Of a DNA stretch of 64,000 nt, positions 55,604 to 64,000 are shown in pieces (position 1 is the first letter of the stretch; each line of letters opens with the position of its first letter). A program made the position numbers and the translations under genes. Origin of the DNA: Neurospora crassa OR74A (taxonomy: Eukaryota; Ascomycota; Sordariomycetes; Sordariales; Sordariaceae); the NCBI RefSeq assembly GCF_000182925.2, contig NC_026505.1:682001-746000 (forward strand), in the 5' to 3' direction. Below the pieces are notes generated by a model. It ran no database searches. It was not told the origin of the DNA and saw only the letters and a program-made list of their open reading frames with translations.

Positions 55604-56241
55604 GGTGATGGATGGGGGGGTATATGTGGAATTGGGTTGAAAACTGTACAAAAAAAAACAACAAAACACCGGGACTGGAATTGAGTCAAGGAAGTTTTTG
55701 GAGGGGCACAGCGGGACGGGGTGGGTGGAGTTAGGCGGCGGGGTCTTTGGGTGTGCCGCTGAAGTTTAGCGCTTGCGGTAGCGTCCGGGGTAGGTACGGG
55801 CAGTCGGGCAGTCGGGCAGTTGTGTGAGGATGGGTGTGGCGCTTTGTCACTGCAGTGTCAAGTGGAATGGAACCCAAGTCAAGACGGACTGAGGCGTTCC
55901 TCTCGGAAACTGTGGCTCAGCACTGCAAGTCCCAACAGTGAGGAGAGGTACTAGTATCAATGCGCTGCCTGCCGCGCCAATGCCCAGCCGGTGCAGCGCA
56001 GTGCCGCGCAGTGCCGCGCAGTCTGCCCCGGGCCCAACTTTTTTTCTGGGCAGGAAGCGTGCCAATTGCCCGCGCCGGAACCCCTCCGAGACTGGACTGA
56101 CTGCCCGCTGCCGTCCCCGACTCGAGGTTTCGATTCGCGATTCCCCCCGTCCCGCTGCCGCCGTCGCCGCCCGCCGCCCCCTCGAGTTCCCCTCTACCGG
56201 AGAGCGCGACACCCGACCACAGCTCCTCTCTCTCACACACC
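55604..56241. other. Shared divergent promoter, GluRS and mitochondrial uL1
   Basis: 638 bp between two divergent starts. It has a CPC1/Gcn4-type site near GluRS and a short GCAGTGCCGC tandem repeat at about 55993-56023. Confidence 0.7.
55682..55688. promoter_or_regulatory. CPC1/Gcn4-type site TGAGTCA
   Basis: A perfect TGA(C/G)TCA palindrome 79 bp upstream of the GluRS ATG. In Neurospora and yeast, CPC1/Gcn4 bind this site and induce amino-acid biosynthesis and aminoacyl-tRNA synthetase genes on amino-acid shortage. The motif is seen; function is inferred. Confidence 0.5.
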
Positions 56242-57217
56242 ATGGCTTCAACACAACAATGTCTAGCCTCGCTGGCCAGGCTTAGCCTGTCGACGCCCAC
56301 CAGAGCTGCTCTTCCGACAATACCCAAGTTCCTCGTCCCGTCGGTCGCCGCATCGCAGGTTCGATATGCGACCAACAACCCCAACAAGGGCGGAGCCAAG
56401 AAGGCGCCCAAGAAGAAGAAGCAGTACAAGTTCTTCAAGTCATGGGACTTGACCGGCCAGCAGCAGTTTTCTCTCTGCGATGCTATGCGGTATGTTGCGA
56501 ATCCTCAGCTGTTCTCTAAAACATAACACAACACTAACTGCAACACCAACCAGCTACCTCCGCGCCGTCGAGGTCGGCCAGCCCCCCTTGTCCGTCAAGT
56601 ACGAGGTGCATGTTAAGCTCAGGACAAAAAAGAACGGCCCTGTCGTGCGCGACCGCGTCCGCCTACCGACCCCCGTCAAGACCGACACCCGTATCGCCGT
56701 CATCTGCCCCGAGGGCAGCGCGCTGCAGGAGGAGGCCAAGAACCTCGGCGCCGTCATGGCCGGCGAGGAGACTTTGTTCGAGGCGATCCGGTCGGGCAAC
56801 TTTCCCTTCAACAAGCTCCTCTGCCACACCGAGAGCGAGGGCGCGCTGCGCAAGGCCAACGTCGGAAAGCTGCTCGGTCCCAAGGGTCTGATGCCCAGCG
56901 GCAAGACCAAGACCATCACCAACAACCTCGAGGCCACCTTCCGGGACATGATTGGCATGGACGAGTACAGGGAGAGGAACGGTGTCGTGCGTATGGCGGT
57001 TGGCCAGCTTGGTTTCACCCCCAAGCAGCTGGCCGAGAACATTCGTGTGTTCATGGCCAAGATCAAGTCCGACATTGGCAAGCTGGATGATACCACGCCC
57101 AAGATGGTGGAGGAGGTGGTTCTTAGCACTACCCACGGTCCTGGAATGAGTCTGAACGCCGAGTTTGCGCCTACCGATGACAAGATCAAGCCCGAGGATC
57201 TGGAGTCGGTCATGTAA
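56242..57217 (+). CDS. mrpl1: Mitochondrial ribosomal protein uL1m
   Basis: Large-subunit mitoribosomal protein of the L1 family, which forms the L1 stalk next to the E site. Exons 56242-56489 and 56554-57217 (donor GTATGT, acceptor CAACCAG) give 303 residues. The first about 40 residues (MASTQQCLASLARLSLSTPT... VRYATNNPNKGG) form a mitochondrial presequence. A lysine-rich stretch (KKAPKKKKQYKFFKSWD) precedes the L1 domain. The domain shows GEETLFEAIRSGNFPFNKLL and the L1 signature region KLLGPKGLMPSGKTKTITNN. It ends PEDLESVM. A divergent promoter is shared with cytosolic GluRS; the 3' end faces COG2 with 233 bp between. Confidence 0.93.
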
Positions 57218-57450
57218 GAGCGTCATTGTAGTATAGGACGGGAGGGTTGGGCTAGATTTCCTTGTATCATAGGCATGTATTATAATGGCAAAATGGAGCG
57301 GTTGGTAACATGGGTATGCCCTTGTGCTTGTTCTCTGTGTATATGTGCAAGTATTAGGTGTATTAATTGTCCTTCAGAACTGTACTTTTAACCCCTTAGC
57401 AGCAGCCATCTATCACATGAACCATCCATCATCTGCTTCTAACATTAGAC

Positions 57451-58683
57451 CTATTTCTCCTTCAACACCCTAACAGCCTCCTGCTCCGCGTCCAACAGTC
57501 TATAAACACCCAAATACCTAACCACCCTCTTCTTCCCCCTTTCACCTGCCCTCCTCGCCTCCTTCAACGCGGTACTCAAATCCAACAGGATCGTATTCCG
57601 GCACCTAATCATCCTCTCCTCCATCTTCCTCACAAACGGCACCTCGTGCCCACCCAGCCTATCCGCCATCTGCTCAATCTTGACATATTCCCTCGCCAGC
57701 GCCTCCAACTCCGCCGGACTACTCGCCACGAACCCTTCTCTCTCCTCGTCACCTTCCCCATCATCATCAAGCACTTCCTCCTTGAAATCCTCCGATCCAT
57801 CATCCCACCCTTCATATACATCCTCTTCCGCCACCCGATCTTCTTCTGCATTAATCGTCCCCTTTTTCACCCACGCTTCCGCTCCTGCCCCTCCTACCCC
57901 TCCACCACTTCCCCCCGTACTCCCCAAACTTCCCATATTCAATTTGACTTCCAACCCCTCCACCCGTTCCCCCAATTCCAACACCCCCCTCCCCCACTCA
58001 ACCCCACCCCGCACGCATCCCAACTCCTTGACTAGATCTCCAATCTCCCCCCTCTTTTCTCTAACTTTACCCCTCACCTCCTCCACTGCCCTTCGAAATC
58101 CCAAAACAGCAACCCGCACATCCTCCACCCGCTCTTCTCCCCCTTTCAGTTCATCCCCTAGGCTCAAAAACGAGGTATAGTTGGCGTTGACGAGTTCCAG
58201 AAGTTCGGAACTGATTGCCAGGCTGCGAGTATGCAGTTCCGAACGCAGGTCAGGGAGGGTTTGGTGTCGTTGGCTGAAGGGTGTGATAGTGGTGACGACA
58301 GTGGCGTTGGCGTTGGTGCTGGTTGGATCAGGAGAGGAGGAGGACGAAGCGTAGAGAGAGTCGAGGTAGGCGAGGGGGGAGAAGTGGGGGGTTAGGAAGG
58401 AGGGGCGGGGGAGGGCGGTGGGGAAGGGGAGGTTGGATACGTCGTCGTCGTCGTCGTCGGAGATGTCATCGTCGTCTTGTTTAGAAGAGGGGAACTGTTG
58501 GGAAGAAGTGGTGGTGGTGAGGCGGGGAGGAGGGGGGTTGGTGGATAGGTTGGTGGAGATGGAGGGGAAGGCGTGGTTTGTGGACTTTGGGGAGATGGGT
58601 GAGGAGGTCTGGGATTGAGGGGGTGAGGAGGGGCGGCCATGGGAGGAGGGGGCGGCGAAGTTGGGGGTGTTGAGGGTTGTCAT
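57451..58683 (-). CDS. cog2: Conserved oligomeric Golgi complex subunit 2
   Basis: COG2 is part of lobe A of the COG tethering complex for retrograde vesicles at the Golgi. One exon gives 410 residues. After a Pro/Ser/Thr-rich and Asp-rich leader, the COG2 N-terminal domain appears as LPRPSFLTPHFSPLAYLDSLY, then TLPDLRSELHTRSLAISSEL and NANYTSFLSLGDELKGGEER, followed by a coiled-coil-like segment (VRGKVREKRGEIGDLVKELG). The middle is acidic and Gly-rich, and the C-terminus is helical (EQMADRLGGHEVPFVRKMEE; RVLKEK). Filamentous fungal COG2 proteins are much shorter than the mammalian one, so the size is not a truncation. It is divergent from hapX across 2.4 kb. Confidence 0.85.
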   Translation of the reverse strand: MTTLNTPNFAAPSSHGRPSSPPQSQTSSPISPKSTNHAFPSISTNLSTNPPPPRLTTTTSSQQFPSSKQDDDDISDDDDDDVSNLPFPTALPRPSFLTPHFSPLAYLDSLYASSSSSPDPTSTNANATVVTTITPFSQRHQTLPDLRSELHTRSLAISSELLELVNANYTSFLSLGDELKGGEERVEDVRVAVLGFRRAVEEVRGKVREKRGEIGDLVKELGCVRGGVEWGRGVLELGERVEGLEVKLNMGSLGSTGGSGGGVGGAGAEAWVKKGTINAEEDRVAEEDVYEGWDDGSEDFKEEVLDDDGEGDEEREGFVASSPAELEALAREYVKIEQMADRLGGHEVPFVRKMEERMIRCRNTILLDLSTALKEARRAGERGKKRVVRYLGVYRLLDAEQEAVRVLKEK

Positions 58684-59249
58684 TTTTGTGGTGGTTGTTG
58701 TTGTTGTCGCCGAATGAGGTTGGTTGCCCGTGTTTAACGGACTGCCTGAATTCGGAAGTGTAGCCGGATGTGGTTTCTTGGAAAGCCGGTGTCCGGTAGG
58801 TTCAGGGGCTGATATCCGGTATTGTGGGACTATTCAGGTCCGGCTCCGGCTCCGGCTCCGACTCCGGTTTAGATGCGGGTGCGGGTTCAGATTCAGCTCG
58901 GCCGTTCCTGGGCTCCCTAGGTTGAAGTGCGGACCGGGATGGATGGACTCGGCGTGACGGGACTGCACCTCGGTGAATGCAGTGCAGTGCAGGATGGTGT
59001 GGGGTTGATTGATGATTGAGTGATCCGATGACCCTCAAAATCCAGGCCAGGACAGATTCCACTTCGTGAGCAGATATTTTTATTCCTGATTGCGTAAACA
59101 GAAATCTCTGATCGGGCCGGTGGCTGTTGTTGAGTGCTGGGACCCTTGTTGGTTGCGCGGTTGAGTGTGATTGTGTGGTGAGATTGGCGGGCGTTTGTTT
59201 ATTGTTCCCGCGGGGTTCACTCGGAGCTCTGTCAGTGGGAGATGTGGCC

Positions 59250-59259
59250 GATCTGATAA
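59250..59259 (+). promoter_or_regulatory. SRE/SreA-type GATA site (GATCTGATAA), distal
   Basis: Perfect match to (G/A)ATC(T/A)GATAA, the site bound by the GATA-factor iron repressors (SRE, SreA, Urbs1). It lies about 1.8 kb before hapX and about 570 bp upstream of the divergent COG2 start. Function inferred. Confidence 0.45.
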
Positions 59260-59900
59260 TTCCTCTTGGCACTGCCGTGGGTCCCTCGACTCCATGCAGG
59301 ACGGAAGGGTTGAAAGGTGCGGGGCCTTTGACAACACTCAACACCGAGTCTTGTTTCCATATTCAAGCACTGTCTTGCAAGACTTTCTCGAAAGGAACTG
59401 TGTGAATTTCTTGATTTCCATATTCAGCGCCCTATAAACAATCAACAGGTTCAACATCCTCTTTTGTTCAAATTACCATGCTTCAGCTGAATTACCGAAT
59501 GGTTTATTCCGGAAACGATGAAAGCTACATCTCGCTCCATCACAAACGGCATCCTCGCCATTGGAAATCTGGAGAGGGCCTCGTTAAAAGATCACAATCG
59601 TGATTCAACAGATTGACCTTCAGCTTCGTGCCAATCCGAGCAAAAGTTTAGTCATGAATAACGCAACTGAATCACCCATGGCCTCCAGTCACACCTCGGT
59701 TGATCCCCTTGCCTTGCCCACAGCATCGATGGAGACCGCCTTCGTCAGCCGACATCGCTTGCAACGCTGATGAGTGACTGCCTGTCGTATTTCCGACGTA
59801 TGGGCTCGGTAGTAGGGGATAGAGCAAGATGATCGGACGATTCAGCCTCGTAACCACGGCGTCATACAGTTAAAATGGCACGTTGAGCATTTCGCTTCCA

Positions 59901-59935
59901 CAGTTCAGTTCAGTTCAGTTCAGTTCAGTTCAGTT
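59901..59935. repeat. CAGTT pentanucleotide repeat
   Basis: Seven tandem CAGTT units in the hapX upstream region. Confidence 0.95.
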
Positions 59936-60926
59936 CCATTCTTTGATCCGCGCGTTGACAGGTTCAGAGACTGGTGCCGAACCGGACAGGCACATCCATC
60001 CAAGTGGAAGCTCCAGTCATAGGTCCCCGCTTGACCACGACGTGCCCCACTCTTTCGTGACGCACTAGCAACTGCGGCTATTCTGCGATTGTACTAGCGC
60101 ACTTATTGTAATCTTATCAATCAATCAGTGGAGCATTCTATCAGACTGCTCGGCCTTTTGTTCCTTTCGTCAGCCAGGCAACCCGGGACATCAGCATCAC
60201 AGATCATCGAATCAAACAAGTGAGAGCCCTCATTTTGTGGGCGAGATTGACCGAAATTCGCTTGGACCCGAGACGACCCCAGCCACGGGCATATGCCAGA
60301 CTGGAGTATCCCAAGCACAAATCGCTCCTTCCGTGTCGCATCATTCCCAGGTGCAAATTTTCCTTACAGTAGGTGTACCATGAACTTCAGTCGTTCTTGC
60401 CAAAAGGGAATCGACAACCCCTCAGTCATTGTCCAAGGAGAATCTTGTCCTTGATTTACCTGGCTTGGTTCCCCTTTGGCCAATAACTTGAAGGGAAGCC
60501 AAAAACACATCATGATGGGAATCTGACATTGATCCAAGTCAATTCAATACATACACGCTACACCCACAGCCGTCAGCTTCTTCCTTTTCTATACTTGATC
60601 TATTTTACAGCAATCTTCAACCAATAGGTTGTCATCACAATTGTTGATCGACGGGATTCACAAGAATTCGGCACGGCAGTCGGACACGAAGTGGACAATT
60701 GCCCCACGGTTTTTCTCGGCTTCGGCTCGGGCAATGCCCCAGAAAAGGAACGAGACAGCGCCAACGGCCCAGCGACCAAATCCACTGTTCCGCCCACTGT
60801 GGTATCTCCAGGGCTAGTAGTGCCCACTCCCTACCTGAGACATTAAAATAAAAACCAACGCCTGCCCCCGGGCCGCCCGAACACCGGAACCTCCCACGGT
60901 CCATCCATCACACCCACGCCATCATC

Positions 60927-60936
60927 TTATCAGATC
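60927..60936 (-). promoter_or_regulatory. SRE/SreA-type GATA site (GATCTGATAA), proximal
   Basis: On the minus strand this reads GATCTGATAA, a perfect match to (G/A)ATC(T/A)GATAA. It lies about 130 bp before the hapX ATG, about 80 bp after a TTAAAATAAAAA stretch that could serve as a TATA region. It fits iron-dependent repression of hapX by SRE/SreA, known in Aspergillus. Binding here is inferred. Confidence 0.6.
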
Positions 60937-61066
60937 CTCCGCCAGTCCTGCCATCGATCCCCTCATCAAATTGACTGCAGTCGGGTGGTCAGTTCAGTCG
61001 GTTTTCTGTGCAACACCGCCTAGGTGGTCTCCTTTCAACCAGCAACGACAGACAACACTGTGTGCC

Positions 61067-61208
61067 ATGACGGCCGTCGCCTCTGCCGCTCATATGGCCG
61101 GTCAGATGACCTCGGTGTCCATGTCCATTGAACAACAACAAGTGCAACATCGGCAACGCCAAAATCTCCAATCTGATATGGACCTGTCAGCCCTACAGCA
61201 GACATCAA

Positions 61209-61246
<38 letters not shown>

Positions 61247-63250
61247 ACCACAGCAGCCACCTTTGCTAAGCGGGATTCCCCGAGTGCCGTCTCGACCCCC
61301 GCCACTTCGGCCCCCTCTCCAACCTCAAGCTGTGGCGTCTCCACTCCGGCATCATCGACTTCCATCACTGCCAACACCACCACCACCAACCTCACTGGCG
61401 TGCCTCCCATTGCGCCTCGTCCCAGCGTCGCACCCAAACCTGCCCCTATTAGAGCCGCCTCCGTATCTAGCCAAGGTGCCATGTCGCCCGTCGACTGCCC
61501 TACTCCTGGGGGAGGAGGTCCTTTGAGCATGACCACTAAGGAATGGGTCATCCCTCCCCGACCAAAGCCTGGACGTAAGCCTGCCACCGACACGCCCCCT
61601 ACTAAGCGCAAGGCACAGAATCGCGCTGCTCAGAGAGCTTTCCGCGAGCGCAGGGCCGCCCGCGTCGGCGAGTTGGAGGACCAGCTGGAAGAGCAAAAGG
61701 AGGAACATGAGCGCGTTGTGAGCGAGCTCCAGGGCCGCATCAGCCATTTCGAGGTCCAAGTTCAGACCCTGCAGTCGCGTTGCCGCTGGTTGGAGGACAT
61801 GTTGGAGAAGGAGAAGCAGGCTCGCAACACGCTGAAGAATTCTTGGGACAACAACAACAACATGTCGCCGCAGTCCTTCCTATCACAACAGTCCAACGGC
61901 TATACTCTACAGCAACAGCAACAACAGCCTACGCAACAGACACAGCTGGCGCCCAAGGTGGACTCCGTCCCCATTGCAGAGCCACGACCAACTGCTCAGC
62001 CCTTCTCCATCTCTCAGATCATCTCGCCACCCGAGGAGGCTCCCCAGTCCCCACTAGACGTCACCTGCGGTAACTGCCAGAGCAGCGGCTCATGTGCCTG
62101 CGCTGAAGAGCTCATGCAAAGTTCCAACGTCTTGATGGGCTGCGGCGGATGCACTCCCGAAGGAAGGTGTGCTTGTCTAGAGGAGTCCATCCGCGTCTTG
62201 GCGGCCGCCGACCTCAAGAGGCCACTACCTCCCAGCTCGCCCTCGTTGGGTCCGGACGAGAAGAGGCAGCGCTCTGATGCTGGCGTCGAGGACATGCAGT
62301 TGGAGACTGACTTTACTGCCTTGTTCTCGTCCAAGAAGCCTGAGACAACCATGACCCCCCTTCCAGCGCCTGCCCAGCAGCAGTCCCAACCTATAACCTC
62401 CGTCGAGATGCACGAGTCGTGCGGGTTCTGCAAGGACGGGACTTACTGCGTGTGCGCGGAATCTATGGCCCTTTCGGCCGCCTCCATGACCGTCGCCTCG
62501 GTGGTTCAGCAAGTCCAGATGCACACACCGCCGCCATCCGAGAACGATGTCGTCCCCATGCCTTTGGAAGTCACGGCTACGGGTGCTGTCAAGCTACCTA
62601 GCTTCGGTTCTCTTAACCGCGCCAGCAACACCAACCAAGATATGCAATCCAAGCGCCCCGTCAAAACCGGTGGCTGTGGCCCCGGTGGCCCCGGCACTTG
62701 CGCCCAGTGTCTAGCTGATCCCAAGTCCGGCCTGTTCTGCCGCTCCCTTGCAGCCAACTTTGAGCGCAACAGGCAACAGACTGACAACAGCAGTAGCGCT
62801 GCTCCCCCGTCCGGGTGCTGCGGCGGTGGCGGTCCCGGCGGCGGATGCTGCAAGACTGAAAAGCCCGACGACAACGATGATGTCGTCCCCATCAACCTCA
62901 ACCGCTACAAGACCGCCAATCAACTACCTGCTCCCACACCATCCAACCCAATCTCTTCCTCATCTTCTTCCTCCAACAATGTCGCTGCCAGTAACTTCGC
63001 ACTCTCCCTCTCCTGCGCCGAGGCTTACAAGACTATTGCCTCTCACCGGCACTTTGAGGAAGCAGCTGATGACATTGGCTCGTGGCTGCCCAAGCTGAGA
63101 GCGGTGCCTGCTAACCCACCGCCTAATCGAGGCAGTGTAAGCCTGCAGCAATCGTCGACGGGCAAAGCGTGGGCGCCGATCGAAGTAGAGGCCGCAAGTA
63201 TCATGGCGGTACTTAAGGGGTTCGATGTCAGGTTCGGGAGGGGTGAGTGA
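61067..63250 (+). CDS. hapX: HapX, iron-sensing bZIP regulator
   Basis: HapX works with the CCAAT-binding complex to repress iron-consuming genes and activate siderophore production in iron shortage, and to activate iron storage in excess. The single-exon product has 727 residues. The Hap4-like CBC-binding motif (TKEWVIPPRPKPGRKP) lies near residues 156-172. The bZIP basic region KRKAQNRAAQRAFRERR is near 181-197, followed by a coiled coil to about 250. Cys-rich regions that sense iron-sulfur clusters are present: CGNCQSSGSCAC (near 334), CGGCTPEGRCAC (near 358), CGFCKDGTYCVC (near 452), CGPGGPGTCAQC with a nearby FC (near 537) and CCGGGGPGGGCC (near 585). The conserved C-terminal end IEVEAASIMAVLKGFD...RFGR is intact. 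The first ATG of the frame (61067) was chosen. A Ser run (ATC repeat) lies at about 61209-61245. Confidence 0.94.
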
Positions 63251-63554
63251 ACTGGGCCGCGAATATCCTGTAGAGTTTCCGCATAGGTGTGATGCTCTGT
63301 GTTGAACAGTCCGGCTATTACGGGGATCTGTCGGTATTTCTGGCGTTTGTTGGTCCGGCGCATGCCGGCTTGACGTCAATAACCCAACATTCATGTCCCG
63401 CTACCCAGCTTGTCTCGACGACAAGTGGTGCAAGAAAGCGGAGGGGAGGTTCAGGCCTCCATTTCCTCATGCGGCCAAATCTGCGGCCTAATCCAATCAT
63501 CACACCCGCCACGGCCACACCGCCAATCCTGTGCATCAACGTCAGTCGTCTAGG
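63251..63554. other. Spacer downstream of hapX
   Basis: About 300 bp with no gene recognised. Confidence 0.5.
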
Positions 63555-64000
63555 TCACATCTTGCGACCGTTCCCGCAGCTCCCGCAGTTTCCATCCATC
63601 TTTATCCCCTCATGCCTTTTGGTTTGGTATTTGCAGCCTTTGCCCAACGTCTTGATCATTCGCTCGCTGCCGGCCGATAGACTGGTGGCCGAGTTGGTTG
63701 GGTTGGTAGAGAAAGCAGGCATATGTTGGCCTATCATATGCATCGTCGTTTTGTCACTTGCATCTTTGACAGTTGTGCTGGGGGATGGAGATGGTAATGA
63801 ATACTGCTTCATGCATATAGACGCGCAAGCGGATGAATCGAGACGGGAGATGAGGGGTCGAGGGGATATTGACGATGGCAGTGAGCGAAGGGGGAAGGAG
63901 ATACAGTTCTCGCTTGACAGAACCGAGAGGTTCACCAAAGCAAGCGAGGCAGACGCAGATGTCGTGGTTCGTTTGATGGTGGCCCATGATATAAAAGCAC
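63555..64000 (-). CDS. Possible partial gene at the right edge
   Basis: I do not recognise it. A minus-strand frame ends at TAG/TAA-type stop 63555-63557 and stays open to the window edge, with no ATG needed because it runs off the end. The visible 147 or so residues are Ser/Thr/Pro-rich and finish with a small Cys-containing end (KGCKYQTKRHEG...GNCGSCGNGRKM). Codon bias is weak. It converges on hapX with 300 bp between. It may be a real 3' exon or chance. Confidence 0.25.
   Translation of the reverse strand, partial: AFISWATIKRTTTSASASLALVNLSVLSSENCISFPLRSLPSSISPRPLISRLDSSACASICMKQYSLPSPSPSTTVKDASDKTTMHMIGQHMPAFSTNPTNSATSLSAGSERMIKTLGKGCKYQTKRHEGIKMDGNCGSCGNGRKM

Larger units (their letters stand above)
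58684..61066. other. Long divergent promoter region between COG2 and hapX
   Basis: About 2.4 kb, with no gene supported. It carries two siderophore-repressor-type GATA sites, CCAAT boxes at about 60480 and 60622, and a CAGTT pentamer array. Confidence 0.55.

Noticed and set aside
53681-55684. 667-codon open frame antisense to GluRS
   Set aside because: A shadow caused by strong codon bias; the Val/Leu/Gly/Asp-rich product has no family likeness.
1-64000. Dispersed 5S rRNA genes, rRNA, U6 or riboswitches
   Set aside because: I looked for their conserved core words on reading through and saw none; a covariance search would be needed to exclude diverged copies.

Overview
The window looks like nuclear DNA of a filamentous ascomycete, most likely a Sordariomycete of the Sordariales (Neurospora, Sordaria, Podospora or Chaetomium relatives). 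The reasons are short introns (about 54-90 nt, several with CTAAC-type branch points), C/G-ending codons in real genes, a fungal gene set (HapX, PTH11-like receptor, heme-thiolate peroxygenase, Fig1-like protein, two Zn2Cys6 regulators) and intergenic DNA full of TACC/GGTA and TACCTAGGTA-type microsatellites. The species assignment is inference.

Layout. 1-7.4 kb is gene-poor and low-complexity. 7.4-12.2 kb holds a PTH11/SAT4-type seven-helix protein (-) divergent from the 20S rRNA nuclease NOB1 (+). 12.2-15.3 kb is repeat-rich, then carries NOP10 (-) followed at once by an unexplained coding-like frame. 16.3-20.8 kb has a small Cys-rich hypothetical gene, an intron-bearing tRNA-Glu, a heme-thiolate peroxygenase and a Fig1-like membrane protein. 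20.8-24.6 kb is gene-poor. 24.6-36 kb has two Zn2Cys6 transcription factors flanking an intron-bearing tRNA-Pro and an Old-Yellow-Enzyme family oxidoreductase. 38-48 kb is housekeeping: homoaconitase, Sec61 alpha, the tRNA isopentenyltransferase MOD5 and an unidentified 633-residue protein. 50-63 kb holds a PNS1/CTL membrane protein, cytosolic glutamyl-tRNA synthetase, mitochondrial ribosomal protein uL1, COG2 and HapX. A possible partial gene runs off the right edge.

Themes. Several genes serve RNA and translation (NOB1, NOP10, MOD5, GluRS, uL1m, two tRNAs), and GluRS and uL1m share a divergent promoter with a perfect CPC1/Gcn4-type site near GluRS. Iron is the second theme: hapX has two perfect matches to the GATA-type siderophore-repressor site upstream, and the [4Fe-4S] enzyme homoaconitase has three CCAAT boxes just before its start. 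The clearest things to recheck are introns that are multiples of three and can be read through (NOB1, homoaconitase), an in-frame TAG that coincides with a probable 3' splice site (46.8 kb), the coding-like frame directly after the NOP10 stop, and a dual-start arrangement in MOD5 that mirrors yeast. No clear transposon, provirus, CRISPR array or rRNA gene was found. Gene structures come from reading splice signals by eye.
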